Notes: generated by a model from the letters alone, not told the origin. A stretch of 64,000 nt of DNA from Allobaileyella intestinalis (GCF_009695865.1 NZ_VUNB01000006.1:113109-177108), one strand, 5' to 3'. Counted from the stretch's first letter, positions 26,522-34,405 are shown. Translations and numbers: made by a program.

Positions 26522-27355
26522 ATGCTTTTTGACGCACATACACATCTGAATTTTTACGAATACACTCCGGAGGAAAGGGAGAAACTGGCGGAAGAGATAG
26601 AAGCTTCAGACCTTTCATACATAATTGATTCAGGGGATTCTGTGGAATCTTCCAGACAGGCACTGGAAGACAGCCACCGGTACTCCTGGTGTTACGCATC
26701 TGTAGGGCTCCATCCAGATCAGGCTCCCGGGTACACAGATGAAATGATAGAGGAGATAGAGACCATGGCCGCTGATCCAATGGCCAGGGCTATAGGGGAG
26801 ATCGGCATGGACCTCCACTATGGAAAGGAATACAAAGAACGGCAGATTGAGCTTTTCCGCAAGGAGATAAGGCTGGCTAACAAGCTGAAAATGCCTGTTC
26901 AGATTCACACCCGTGATGCTGACAAGCTGACTATGGATATTCTGGTGGAAGAAGGAGCCTTCAGCCCTGAGAGAAAAAGCTGGTTTCCGCCCAAACGTTT
27001 AATGGACGGCACAGAGGTGGCCGATCCCCGGGTGCAGCTCCACTGTTTCTCCGGATCAGCCCAGTTTGCAATGGAATATGTGAGGATGGGAGCCATGATT
27101 TCTGTAGGAGGGCCGGTTACCTTCAAGAACGGCAGGAAGACCGTGGAGGTGGTCCAGACCGTTCCGGCAGAATATCTTCTGTCTGAAACCGATTCTCCAT
27201 ATCTTACTCCAGTGCCATTCAGGGGCAGGCCTAACAAGCCTTTTTATGTAGAACATGTGGTTAGGCGGATAGCTCTGCTGAAAGACATGGAGTTTGAAGA
27301 GATGGCCCATGTACTTACGGCCAATGGAAAGAATTTTTTCAATATTGAAGACTGA
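26522..27355 (+). CDS. TatD family metal-dependent deoxyribonuclease
   Basis: 277-residue TIM barrel of the TatD/YcfH family, metal-dependent 3'-5' DNase and RNase. FDAHTHLNF (His6, His8) gives the first metal pair; AIGEIGMDLHY (Glu ~99), QIHTRDA (His ~131), HCFSGS (His ~170) and ETDSPYLTPVPFRG (Asp ~220) complete the site. A short loop insertion (~145-165) makes it slightly longer than the usual 255-265. The start codon has only a weak ribosome site (GAGGATAGAAA). It lies between metG and tilS, a common clostridial grouping. Confidence 0.92.
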   Translation: MLFDAHTHLNFYEYTPEEREKLAEEIEASDLSYIIDSGDSVESSRQALEDSHRYSWCYASVGLHPDQAPGYTDEMIEEIETMAADPMARAIGEIGMDLHYGKEYKERQIELFRKEIRLANKLKMPVQIHTRDADKLTMDILVEEGAFSPERKSWFPPKRLMDGTEVADPRVQLHCFSGSAQFAMEYVRMGAMISVGGPVTFKNGRKTVEVVQTVPAEYLLSETDSPYLTPVPFRGRPNKPFYVEHVVRRIALLKDMEFEEMAHVLTANGKNFFNIED

Positions 27356-27410
27356 AGAAAAGGGCTGAATCCCTGGAGCTGGCCGGCGGGACAGCCGAAC
27401 TGGAGACATA

Positions 27411-28955
27411 ATGGCAGAAGGAAGAAATAAAGTTCTTGAACAGATAATGAAGTCCGGAACGGTGAAGAAGGGACAGACTGTAATAGTGGGTTTTTCGGGG
27501 GGACCTGATTCCCTCACCCTTCTCCACGGACTTAACAAGCTTTCTAATGACAAAGGCCTGGACCTCAGGCTGGTGCCCGTCCACGTAAATCACCTGCTTA
27601 GAGGCAGGGATGCAGAAAGAGATCAGGAGAGGGCGGTAGAAATGGCGGAATCCATGGGCCTCCAGTGTCTGGTGTTCCGCAGGGACTGCCGTGGCTTTGC
27701 TGCTGAAAATTCAATGACTGAAGAAGAGGCAGGAAGAAAGCTGAGATATGATATTTTCCTTGAGACGGCCAGAAGGCTGGAGAAGGAAGATGGGAAAAGG
27801 CCGGTCATCGCAGTGGCTCATAACGCTGACGACCAGAGTGAGACCATTTTTTTCCGGATAATAAGAGGAACGGGAATCCGGGGCCTTGCCGGAATGAACG
27901 CAGTGCGAAAACTGGAAGATTATCAGGTTGTAAGGCCTCTCCTTAACGTAACAAGAGCTGAGATCGAAGATTATATTGAATCTGAAGGCCTTCAGCCCTC
28001 TATTGACAAGACGAATATGGATGATGATTATTCCAGAAACCGCATTCGGCTCAGACTGATTCCAGAGATAGAGAGTTCCATGAACCAGGGATTCAGGGAA
28101 AATCTCAGGCGTTTAGGGGAAAATGCCCGGGAAGATGAGGAGCTTCTGGATTCATTGGCGGAGAAGGCCTTTGATGAAATGAGATTTCCAGAGGAGGATT
28201 CAGAGTTTCTCAGGTCCGTAACCGTGGATTCAGAAAAATTCGCCTCCTGTCACAATGCCCTGTGCAGCCGCATCACCCGTTCTGTTTTCCAGGAGCTGGG
28301 CATCGCAGAAGGTTTTTCCAGAAATATAATGGAAGAAGTTAAAGACGTGGCTTCATCAGACAATCCTTCAGCCAGACTGGAACTGCCAGGGGGAGCCTCT
28401 GTCCGCAGGATTTATGGAAAACTGGTGTTCTCAAGGGCAGAGCCATTAGTGCCTTCAGGGAAGGAAACAGAAGGGCATGACGGGTCTGATGGATCGGTGA
28501 AGATCTTCTCCGGAACCGTTTCCGGAATTCGTGAAGCAGAGGTCAGAGAAGAGAATGTATTATCTGATGGAACCAGGGTGATGGCAGTTTTTGATCTGGA
28601 CCAGCTGAAGAAAAACTACCCTGGAATAGAAATTGATCCGGAAAAAGCGGATGGTTGTGGCTCGACAGGCCAGGGGATAGTGATCCGGACACGGAGACCC
28701 GGGGATTTTATTCAGACAGGAGTTGGAAGGAAAAAGATCCAGAACATGCTGGTAGACATGAAGATCCCCAAGGAACTGCGTGACAGCCTGAAGATGGCCG
28801 CTGTTGGTGGAGAAATCCTCTGGATCCTTCCGGACAGCAGGATCAAATCCGGACCTCTGGCAGAAAAAGGAAGATTTTCCCAGGACTACAGAACGGGGAA
28901 AGATGATGCCGGAGATAAGAAAGTCCTTGCAATAGAATACAGAATACAGAAATGA
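27411..28955 (+). CDS. tilS: tRNA(Ile)-lysidine synthase
   Basis: Modifies C34 of the tRNA-Ile(CAU) anticodon to lysidine using ATP and lysine, essential for decoding AUA. 514 residues: the PP-loop SGGPDS at ~29-34 in the N-terminal ATP-pyrophosphatase domain, the RNHGA-like patch as NADDQSETIFFRIIRGTGIRGL (shown in part), and the C-terminal TilS-C domain ending near RTRRPGDFIQTGVGRKKI. An additional Gly/Ser/Asp-rich insertion (~345-370) makes it longer than E. coli TilS. It follows tatD by 55 bases and ends at a terminator (28979-29022). Confidence 0.93.
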   Translation: MAEGRNKVLEQIMKSGTVKKGQTVIVGFSGGPDSLTLLHGLNKLSNDKGLDLRLVPVHVNHLLRGRDAERDQERAVEMAESMGLQCLVFRRDCRGFAAENSMTEEEAGRKLRYDIFLETARRLEKEDGKRPVIAVAHNADDQSETIFFRIIRGTGIRGLAGMNAVRKLEDYQVVRPLLNVTRAEIEDYIESEGLQPSIDKTNMDDDYSRNRIRLRLIPEIESSMNQGFRENLRRLGENAREDEELLDSLAEKAFDEMRFPEEDSEFLRSVTVDSEKFASCHNALCSRITRSVFQELGIAEGFSRNIMEEVKDVASSDNPSARLELPGGASVRRIYGKLVFSRAEPLVPSGKETEGHDGSDGSVKIFSGTVSGIREAEVREENVLSDGTRVMAVFDLDQLKKNYPGIEIDPEKADGCGSTGQGIVIRTRRPGDFIQTGVGRKKIQNMLVDMKIPKELRDSLKMAAVGGEILWILPDSRIKSGPLAEKGRFSQDYRTGKDDAGDKKVLAIEYRIQK

Positions 28956-28978
28956 ATCTGAGAAAAAACAGCAAAAAA

Positions 28979-29022
28979 AGGCCTGAGGTCGGCGGATAAA
29001 TGCCGGCTTCAGACCTTCTTTT
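28979..29022 (+). terminator. Terminator after tilS
   Basis: AAGGCCTGAGGTCGGC (28979-28994) pairs imperfectly with GCCGGCTTCAGACCTT (29002-29017), followed by CTTTT. Confidence 0.75.
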
Positions 29023-29030
29023 ACATTTGT

Positions 29031-29097
29031 GGGGCTATGAGCCCCGTCGAGGACTCGAAGAGTCCGAGGCAAATAAACCACACCCGCTATGCGGGTG
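29031..29097 (+). repeat. Hairpin cluster, left end of an IS200/IS605-type element
   Basis: Three short perfect hairpins in 67 bases: GGGGCTATGAGCCCC (29031-29045), GGACTCGAAGAGTCC (29051-29065) and CACCCGCTATGCGGGTG (29081-29097). IS200-family ends are recognised through subterminal hairpins rather than terminal inverted repeats, and a transposase start lies ~80 bases downstream in the right orientation. The exact insertion boundary is not defined. Confidence 0.6.
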
Positions 29098-29175
29098 CGC
29101 ATCGAAGGTTAAACCAATAGACTCCCCTTTTGCTACAATGAGAGTGTTCAAGCCTCAGAGTAGAAAGGAGAATCT

Positions 29176-29322
29176 ATGGCTAAGAAAAGTTATAGCCTTG
29201 CACATACGAAATGAATGTGCAAATACCATATAGTCTTTACGCCGAAGTACAGACGAAAGATTATATACAACAAGTACAGAGAGGACTTGATCGAGATCAT
29301 GTCCCGAATATGTCTCATATGA
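29176..29322 (+). pseudogene. tnpA: IS200-like transposase TnpA, nonsense-mutated and truncated
   Basis: AAAGGAG precedes an ATG opening a frame that reads MAKKSYSLAHTK, stop, then MCKYHIVFTPKYRRKIIY and ~15 more codons before a second stop at 29320. In IS200 TnpA the block around (K)W-x-CKYHIVFTPKYRRK is the conserved N-terminus, so the internal stop at 29212-29214 (TGA) most simply replaces the conserved Trp codon TGG. The HUH motif and catalytic Tyr, found further downstream in intact proteins of ~150 residues, are absent. The copy is dead and only its 5' third remains. No TnpB-like gene is nearby. Confidence 0.8.
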
Positions 29323-29399
29323 ATTTCTATAATATGATAAGAAATCAGAAATCAATGGTGAGATGCGGTAGGAGCGTCGCGTGGCAGAGGGAGGTCTGC

Positions 29400-29942
29400 A
29401 TGGAAAACCAGAAAACAGCAGTTGATGAAAGCATTACAGAAAGCGATGTTATCTGCGGGCCGTCATGCGGCATTGGGAGCAGGATCGCATATGGTGTTTA
29501 CGGCGTGAGGGACAAAAAGGCCGAGCGCATCCGAATCCCTCAGAAATACAACGGGCATTTCGTTATCAACATCCGCCCCGGGGCGTTTAGGAGCAACAAC
29601 AGGATAATGGAGGTGATCCTGAACAAAAACATCAGCGAGATTCCGGAGGAATGCTTTGCGGGATGCACTCACCTCGAGAGGGTCGTCATCCCCAGAAAGC
29701 TTTATGAAATAGAGGAGGGGGCCTTCAGGGGATGCGTATCTCTTAAAGAGATATATTTCGGAGGTACATACGATGAGTGGAAGGCCATAAAGATAAAGGA
29801 GTTCATTCGCTGCGTTGAGACCAGCGGCAGATGTCAGCCGGGAAGGCCTGTGGAGGATGTCACGAAGGACGTGCTGATACCGGTCACTGGTAACGAGGCA
29901 TTGCGCAGGGCGACCATATATTTCAGGTACAACATGGAATAA
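29400..29942 (+). CDS. BspA-type leucine-rich repeat (LRR_5) protein
   Basis: 180 residues, GGGAGG five bases before the ATG at 29400. From ~residue 60 two to three LRR_5 repeats of the Treponema/BspA type are visible: INIRPGAFRSNNRIMEVIL, ISEIPEECFAGCTHLERVVIP and LYEIEEGAFRGCVSLKEIYFGG, followed by a TYDEWKAI end typical of bacterial BspA proteins. No signal peptide or anchor is present, so it may be cytoplasmic or a fragment of a larger surface protein. It begins ~80 bases after the transposase remnant, and lies in an islet of unrelated accessory genes, which points to acquisition. Confidence 0.75.
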   Translation: MENQKTAVDESITESDVICGPSCGIGSRIAYGVYGVRDKKAERIRIPQKYNGHFVINIRPGAFRSNNRIMEVILNKNISEIPEECFAGCTHLERVVIPRKLYEIEEGAFRGCVSLKEIYFGGTYDEWKAIKIKEFIRCVETSGRCQPGRPVEDVTKDVLIPVTGNEALRRATIYFRYNME

Positions 29943-29968
29943 TTGAAACACCGGAATTCTTATCAATA

Positions 29969-30292
29969 ATGGAAAAGAACACCGAATGGGCGTCGGGGAT
30001 ACGGCTCGACGAGTGTGATGGCGAAATATACGCCGCGTATACATTTGTGAATGGCAGCCAGGTGTATTTCAGGTTTCCGGCCTGCGATGACGAGATGGAA
30101 GATGCGCTGGGCAACTTTACATTCTTCCTGGGCCTTTACAGGGGAGGTATAACTTTAGCTGACCTGAGCGTCGCCGTCCTGATGTATAGAGCACTGCCTT
30201 TTTACTACCTGGAGTTCGGAGCTCTTTCCCGTGAGATGGCGGAGGAACCGGCGGTCAGGAAGTGGAGCAGCTTCAATGTCTCAACGGATTGA
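29969..30292 (+). CDS. Hypothetical protein, unknown
   Basis: 107 residues with no recognised domain. Composition is acidic with several aromatic stretches (VYFRFPACDDEMEDALGNF; MYRALPFYYLEFGALSREM); there is no signal peptide. No good ribosome site is seen (a weak AATAATGG only). It follows the LRR protein by 26 bases on the same strand and could be translated with it. A second reading frame overlapping its 3' end continues past the stop towards the direct repeat at 30340 (see findings), so the gene may have been longer once. Confidence 0.45.
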   Translation: MEKNTEWASGIRLDECDGEIYAAYTFVNGSQVYFRFPACDDEMEDALGNFTFFLGLYRGGITLADLSVAVLMYRALPFYYLEFGALSREMAEEPAVRKWSSFNVSTD

Positions 30293-30339
30293 TTCTGACG
30301 GGAGAAGAGCGGCAGAAGCGAATCGTGAGATGCACAGAA

Positions 30340-30351
30340 AAGGCTTATAGG
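30340..30351 (+). repeat. Direct repeat, left copy (AAGGCTTATAGG)
   Basis: The 12-base sequence recurs exactly at 31751-31762. The two copies bracket the abiE remnant, its operators and a strong hairpin, about 1.4 kb, with no recombinase gene between them. Confidence 0.5.
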
Positions 30352-30368
30352 ACAAAAAACGTGTTTTG

Positions 30369-30539
30369 TTAATCCCAGTAAGAAGGATAATTGTCCTCTC
30401 TATGGAGTTCACTCCAGACAATAGCATCACCCCACATAGGGATAGTCGAGGTACGTTTTTCACTATCCGAAATTCTTTCGTAGATATCTGGGGAGTATCC
30501 CAAAGATTGTGTAAACCTCCGTACTAACGTAAGATTGAC
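30369..30539 (-). pseudogene. Gene fragment of unknown family
   Basis: Minus-strand frame of 56 codons open from 30539 to a TAA at 30369, beginning directly after a stop and without a start codon or ribosome site. The C-terminal part (for example SPDIYERISDSEKRTST and IPMWGDAIVWSELHRED, ending in SYWD) has the composition of a real coding sequence, so I take it as the 3' end of a decayed gene. No family recognised. Its upstream end runs into the hairpin at 30513-30560. Confidence 0.35.
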
Positions 30540-30560
30540 TTACGAGTATGGAGGTTTTTT
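30513..30560 (+). terminator. Strong hairpin with T-run
   Basis: Arms AAACCTCC-GTACT...CGTAAG (30513-30533) and CTTACG-AGTATGGAGGTTT (30539-30557) pair over ~19 bp with one wobble and a two-base bulge around the loop ATTGA. TTTTTT follows, so it reads as a plus-strand intrinsic terminator, although no intact plus-strand gene precedes it. It could also be an element end. Confidence 0.55.
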
Positions 30561-30588
30561 ATGGCCAGACGAAAATCAGATTCACCAA

Positions 30589-31052
30589 TTACTGCATGAT
30601 TGCGTCCATGATCCTACCACTGCCCCGTTTTTGCGTTGTCCGTTCCAACGCATGGCGCAACGTGGTTTTGTCACATTCTGCGCCCCGCAGCGCATACAAA
30701 ATATGTACATCGTAATAATCTCTTGGGCGGGTATTGGCAATGTTGCGGGACAGCACCGTTTCAATTTTCTCTGCAAACACCGTTTCAAGGTTGTAGGCAA
30801 GAATACTGATACTGCGGTTATCGAACAGTAGGGAGAATGTGTATTCTACTTCACGGGGGTTATCATATCGCCCGTGGTAACATCCACCGTAAGTGGTACG
30901 CTGATCGGCGGGTAATTAGCTTTCATCGCAACGCGAATGCCAGGATAATCGTCACCCTCGCGGATATCGGAAACTCCAGCAATCTCAAACTGCACGTCGT
31001 CCTCAATCTCAATGGCACAAATCTCTTGAAAGATAGAGTGGATTCTTTGTAA
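30589..31052 (-). pseudogene. AbiEii toxin (nucleotidyltransferase), truncated and frameshifted
   Basis: Immediately after the antitoxin stop, the minus strand encodes only the C-terminal half of an AbiEii/AbiGii-type nucleotidyltransferase: DDVQFEIAGVSDIREGDDY, VPLTVDVTTGDMIT, then after a frameshift PREVEYTFSLLFDNRSIS, LETVFAEKIETVLSRN and TRPRDYYDVHIL. The shift lies at a run of five C on the coding strand (G at 30855-30859); one more C would restore ITPREVEYTF. The N-terminal region carrying the Gly-Ser nucleotidyltransferase motif is missing, and the frame stops early at 30589. The toxin is therefore very unlikely to be active. Confidence 0.8.
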
Positions 31053-31634
31053 TTATAACAATACCTTCATGTAATGCAGCACTTTTGGCTTTACCCGAAG
31101 CTGCTCAGCGTACTGCATCAGTTTGTGAATGTCTTTTGTTTTCGACGCTGCATAGCGTTTCATTACTTCTCCAACAATTTGAATATCGCTTCCACTGCCG
31201 CGCAGAATATCGCAAAGTGTCCGTTCCAAATCATAGACACGGATCGGATTGCCGGATGGGGATTGAATTTCAATAATGCCAAATTCGTAGTTCTTCGGCA
31301 CAACTCGCTTGACGGTTATATTTTCCTGCTTCAGGGACGGTGTGTTATATCCCTTGGGAAAGGTCATCGTATATTTGGCAGGAGTACGGTCAGAATACCC
31401 CAGAAGGTACAGGGCGGTATCGTGAGAATAGATTCCACGCTCATATTTTCGCTGTAACAGATAGAAGTCATCCTCCCATGCGCCGCTTTTTACATACAGC
31501 CCGCGTCCGTAACGATAAAGCTCTCCGCAGTCCACAAGTTTTTGCAGCACGCTGCGGTGCAAGCCCGCTTTTGTGACCTGCGCTGTGGTGATCGTTCCGT
31601 CCGTTGACGCTTGCAGCAGTTCATTGATTTCCAT
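31053..31634 (-). CDS. abiEi: AbiEi-type antitoxin / transcriptional repressor
   Basis: 193 residues. An N-terminal winged helix (MEINELLQAST...ITTAQVTKAGLHRSVLQ) binds DNA; the C-terminal AbiEi domain (RYGRGLYVKSG, SHDTALYLLGYSDR, FPKGYN, VYDLERTLCDILR) belongs to the type IV antitoxin family. AbiEi neutralises AbiEii without stable contact and represses its own promoter. The ATG at 31634 has GAGGTGAGC before it; longer frames upstream run through the operators. Intact here although its partner is broken, so it is an orphan antitoxin that may still repress this promoter or counter related toxins elsewhere. Confidence 0.85.
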   Translation of the reverse strand: MEINELLQASTDGTITTAQVTKAGLHRSVLQKLVDCGELYRYGRGLYVKSGAWEDDFYLLQRKYERGIYSHDTALYLLGYSDRTPAKYTMTFPKGYNTPSLKQENITVKRVVPKNYEFGIIEIQSPSGNPIRVYDLERTLCDILRGSGSDIQIVGEVMKRYAASKTKDIHKLMQYAEQLRVKPKVLHYMKVLL

Positions 31635-31653
31635 GTTGCTCACCTCACTTTGA

Positions 31654-31742
31654 CATACACACATTAAATTATAAGTAAATAATGTGTGTATGCCGACAGC
31701 AGAGCGACAATAACACATTAAATAAATTAAAAAGAATGTGTA
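31654..31742 (-). promoter_or_regulatory. Two inverted-repeat operators of the abiE promoter
   Basis: IR1: CATACACACATT (31654-31665) and AATGTGTGTATG (31681-31692), perfect over 12 bp with an AT-rich 15-base spacer. IR2: ACACATT (31713-31719) and AATGTGT (31735-31741), 15-base spacer, same core. Two inverted repeats upstream of abiEi are known to be bound by AbiEi for negative autoregulation in streptococci; the match in layout here is inference. Confidence 0.65.
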
Positions 31743-31750
31743 ACTGTTAC

Positions 31751-31762
31751 AAGGCTTATAGG
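31751..31762 (+). repeat. Direct repeat, right copy (AAGGCTTATAGG)
   Basis: Exact copy of 30340-30351. The sequence after it (31763-31798) reads GAT TAC AAA GCG and onward to a TGA in the same frame as the codons before the left copy. Confidence 0.5.
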
Positions 31763-31796
31763 GATTACAAAGCGGACCATGAAAGACGAATCGCAT

Positions 31797-32073
31797 GAGT
31801 TTTCTCCACCATTTTTGGGGTTCAGAGGCAAAACTCTGAATATTTTACATTGCAACTAATTCCGCTGATTTCAATGGTCAGCGGATTTTTTTTGTGCCTT
31901 TTTTCAGACGCACACAAACCCTCTCAGACCCACCTGAAGCCATATGATCTGGGAAAACCGTTACACAGATGCCATCGACGATCTACTGGTAAAATTTCAG
32001 GCATATCAGCCGTGGAGTTGGACATTCATAAGGCCCCGATAACAGGACAAACAAAATAAATACAGAAAAACAG
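31797..32073. other. Intergenic region with hairpins and a short coding-like remnant
   Basis: Seen: a 7-bp hairpin TTCAGAG/CTCTGAA (31821-31840), an intrinsic terminator TCCGCTGA (31861-31868) / TCAGCGGA (31878-31885) with eight Ts, and a 32-codon frame at 31944-32042 (MIWENRYTDAIDDLLVKFQA and onward to TFIRPR) that looks protein-like but lacks a ribosome site. The last is probably a gene remnant. Nothing else is supported. Confidence 0.4.
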
Positions 32074-32111
32074 TTGACAGTTTAGATGTAATAATATATA
32101 TTACATCTAAA
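32074..32111 (+). promoter_or_regulatory. Promoter with a 31-base palindromic operator
   Basis: TTGACA (32074-32079), 17-base spacer, TATATT (32097-32102). A perfect inverted repeat TTTAGATGTAATA (32081-32093) / TATTACATCTAAA (32099-32111) with a five-base centre covers the whole spacer and -10 box, so a dimeric repressor there would block transcription of the three downstream genes. Confidence 0.8.
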
Positions 32112-32143
32112 CAAAGAGAGTGGCAGCCGAAAGGAAATGGTGA

Positions 32144-32854
32144 GTGGAGATGGCGAAGGAAATAACTGCTCAGAGATGTCTTGATATTCTGAGAGAGATC
32201 AAGGATGTGGCTTTTGCAACTGTGGATGAAAAGGGCAAGCCCCAGGTGAGGATCATAGACGTGATGATCGTCGAAGATGAGAAACTGTACTTCTGTACGG
32301 GAAGAGGCAAGGACTTCTACAGCCAGCTCATCGGCAATGGAGAGGTGGCTGTCACCGGACTGAACAAGGATTTCCAGATGGTTCGCCTTTCGGGAAAGGC
32401 CGAGAAGCTGCCAGATCAGAAATACTGGATCGACAGGATCTTCGACGAGAATCCAGTCATGAATGGTGTATATCCTGGAGAGAGTCGCTACGTTCTGGAA
32501 CCTTTCTGCATCAGCAACGGCGAACTGGAATTCTTTGATCTGGGAGTGAGTCCGATCTTCCGGAAGAATTTTGTTATCGGTGGAGAGGCCGGCGAGACAT
32601 CCTCGGCTTCTGCCGATGAGCCCGCAGAGACCGCAGAAACTGGCGGAGCCGGGAACACAGGCGCAGAAGGGGCTTTTTCAAAAAAAGGCTTCTTCATCAC
32701 CGACGTCTGCATAGGCTGCGGCAAGTGCCGGAGAAACTGCCCTCAGCAGTGCATCGACGAGGGAAAACCGTTTTTCATAAACCAGGATCACTGCCTTCAC
32801 TGCGGCCTTTGCTTTGAGAACTGCCCGGTGCAGGCCATCGTAAAGAGAGGATAG
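32144..32854 (+). CDS. Pyridoxamine 5'-phosphate oxidase-like domain fused to a 2[4Fe-4S] ferredoxin
   Basis: 236 residues. Residues ~1-135 form a split-barrel flavin-binding domain (FATVDEKGKPQVRIIDVMIV, the strand pair that binds FMN in the PNPOx-like superfamily). A Gly/Ala/Glu/Thr-rich linker (~148-187) follows, then two [4Fe-4S] motifs, CIGCGKCRRNCPQQC and CLHCGLCFENCPVQA. Probable flavin oxidoreductase fed by internal iron-sulfur clusters, substrate unknown. GTG at 32144 has AAGGA eight bases before it; ATG 32150 is the alternative. It is the first gene of an operon with an osmoprotectant-type importer, so it may act on the imported compound. Confidence 0.8.
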   Translation: MEMAKEITAQRCLDILREIKDVAFATVDEKGKPQVRIIDVMIVEDEKLYFCTGRGKDFYSQLIGNGEVAVTGLNKDFQMVRLSGKAEKLPDQKYWIDRIFDENPVMNGVYPGESRYVLEPFCISNGELEFFDLGVSPIFRKNFVIGGEAGETSSASADEPAETAETGGAGNTGAEGAFSKKGFFITDVCIGCGKCRRNCPQQCIDEGKPFFINQDHCLHCGLCFENCPVQAIVKRG

Positions 32855-32858
32855 AGAA

Positions 32859-34394
32859 ATGCTGAGAGAAGTCTGGACGCTCCTGACCACGAAATGGGAC
32901 TTTTTCGGAGGACTGCTGCTGGAGCACATCGAGATATCCATGGCGGCAATCGTGATAGCCATCGTGTTCGGGGGCCTGGCAGGTATCCTCATCAGCGAGT
33001 ATCAGAAGAGCGCGAAGCCGACGCTGAGCGTCATTAACTTCCTGTATACGATACCTTCCATATCGATGCTGGGATTCCTGATCCCCTTTTCCGGGATAGG
33101 AAACGCCACTGCCATCATCGCCCTGACGATCTACGCCCTCCTCCCTATGGTCCGCAACACATACACCGGTATGACCAATGTGGATCCGGCTATCCTGGAA
33201 GCCGCAAAGGGCATGGGCAGCACCATAAGGCAGATCATGACCCGGGTACAGATCCCCCTCGCAATGCCGGTGATCCTGTCCGGCATCAGAAACATGGTGA
33301 CCATGACCATAGCTCTCGCAGGTATAGCCTCATTCATCGGAGCCGGCGGCCTGGGCGTGGCGATCTACAGGGGCATCACCACCAATAACAGCGCCATGAC
33401 AGTGGCGGGAAGCCTTCTTATCGCAGTGCTTGCTCTGGCGGTGGACTTTTTGCTGGGAATCATTGAGAAGGGATTGCAGAAGAAGGATAAGAAGTCAAAA
33501 AAAAGGAACCGGATCGTCGCGGGTGTGGCGGCGGCTCTGGTGCTGTGCCTACTGGTCGGGGTCATCATTCCCAGACGGGACAGCAAGGTGATCCACATAG
33601 GGACAAAACCTATGACCGAGCAGTACATCCTGGGAGAAATGCTGAAGCAGGTCATTGAGAAGGACACGGATCTCAAGGTGGACCTGACTCAGGGCGTTGG
33701 AGGCGGCACATCGAACATAGAACCTGCTATTGAAAAAGGTGATTTCGACATGTATCCGGAGTACACCGGGACGGGATGGAACATGGTCCTAAAACATGAC
33801 AGCCTGTACTCTGAAGACCAGTTCCCGCAGCTCCAGAAAGAATACGAAAACAAGCTGGGCCTCACCTGGAACGTGATGCTGGGCTTCAACGACACCTTCG
33901 GCATCGCTGTCAGGAAGGAGATCGCGGATCAGTACGGTCTGAAGACCTATTCAGATCTCCAGAAGGTGAACGGGCAGCTGAATTTTGGAGCGGAATACGA
34001 TTTCTTCCAGCGCCGGGACGGTTATGACAAGCTGTGCAACACCTATGGACTCTCCTTTAAGTCGACTAAGGACATGGAGATGGGCCTCAAGTATCAGGCC
34101 ATCAACAGCGGCAAGATAGACATCATGCCCATAAATACGACAGACGGCCAGCTGGCGGATTCGAATCTCACTGTCCTGAAGGACGACAAGCACATGTACC
34201 CTTCCTATCAGTGTGGCTTGGTGATCCGCCAGGATACGCTGAAAAAATACCCGGAGCTTGGTGAAACGCTGCAGAAATTCAGCCAGATCATCACCGAAAA
34301 AGACATGCAGAAGATGAATTACCAGGTAGAAACGGAGAAGAAAGAGCCTGCTGATGTGGCTAAGGCATTTCTGAAGGAAAAAGGACTGATTTAG
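32859..34394 (+). CDS. Osmoprotectant-type ABC importer, fused permease and substrate-binding protein (second copy)
   Basis: 511 residues: N-terminal permease (~1-210; EAA-like block AAKGMGSTIRQIMTRVQIPL) joined to a C-terminal OpuAC-type binding domain (~230-511). The binding domain has the conserved features that the copy at 13.3 kb lacks: GTKPMTEQYILGEML at the start and FDMYPEYTGTGW, the segment lining the quaternary-amine pocket in this family. Ligand could be betaine, choline, carnitine or a thiol-histidine betaine; sequence alone does not decide. Since there is no second permease, the channel is probably a homodimer. It starts four bases after the flavin/Fe-S gene. Confidence 0.88.
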   Translation: MLREVWTLLTTKWDFFGGLLLEHIEISMAAIVIAIVFGGLAGILISEYQKSAKPTLSVINFLYTIPSISMLGFLIPFSGIGNATAIIALTIYALLPMVRNTYTGMTNVDPAILEAAKGMGSTIRQIMTRVQIPLAMPVILSGIRNMVTMTIALAGIASFIGAGGLGVAIYRGITTNNSAMTVAGSLLIAVLALAVDFLLGIIEKGLQKKDKKSKKRNRIVAGVAAALVLCLLVGVIIPRRDSKVIHIGTKPMTEQYILGEMLKQVIEKDTDLKVDLTQGVGGGTSNIEPAIEKGDFDMYPEYTGTGWNMVLKHDSLYSEDQFPQLQKEYENKLGLTWNVMLGFNDTFGIAVRKEIADQYGLKTYSDLQKVNGQLNFGAEYDFFQRRDGYDKLCNTYGLSFKSTKDMEMGLKYQAINSGKIDIMPINTTDGQLADSNLTVLKDDKHMYPSYQCGLVIRQDTLKKYPELGETLQKFSQIITEKDMQKMNYQVETEKKEPADVAKAFLKEKGLI

Positions 34395-34405
34395 GGAGAA
34401 ATAAA

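Noticed and set aside
29211..29399. N-terminal extension of the LRR protein
   Set aside because: The frame is open back to 29211 but runs over the transposase remnant; GGGAGG before the ATG at 29400 fixes the start.
30582..30800. Two short minus-strand frames as independent genes
   Set aside because: They are the frameshifted C-terminal part of the AbiEii toxin, better described as one pseudogene.
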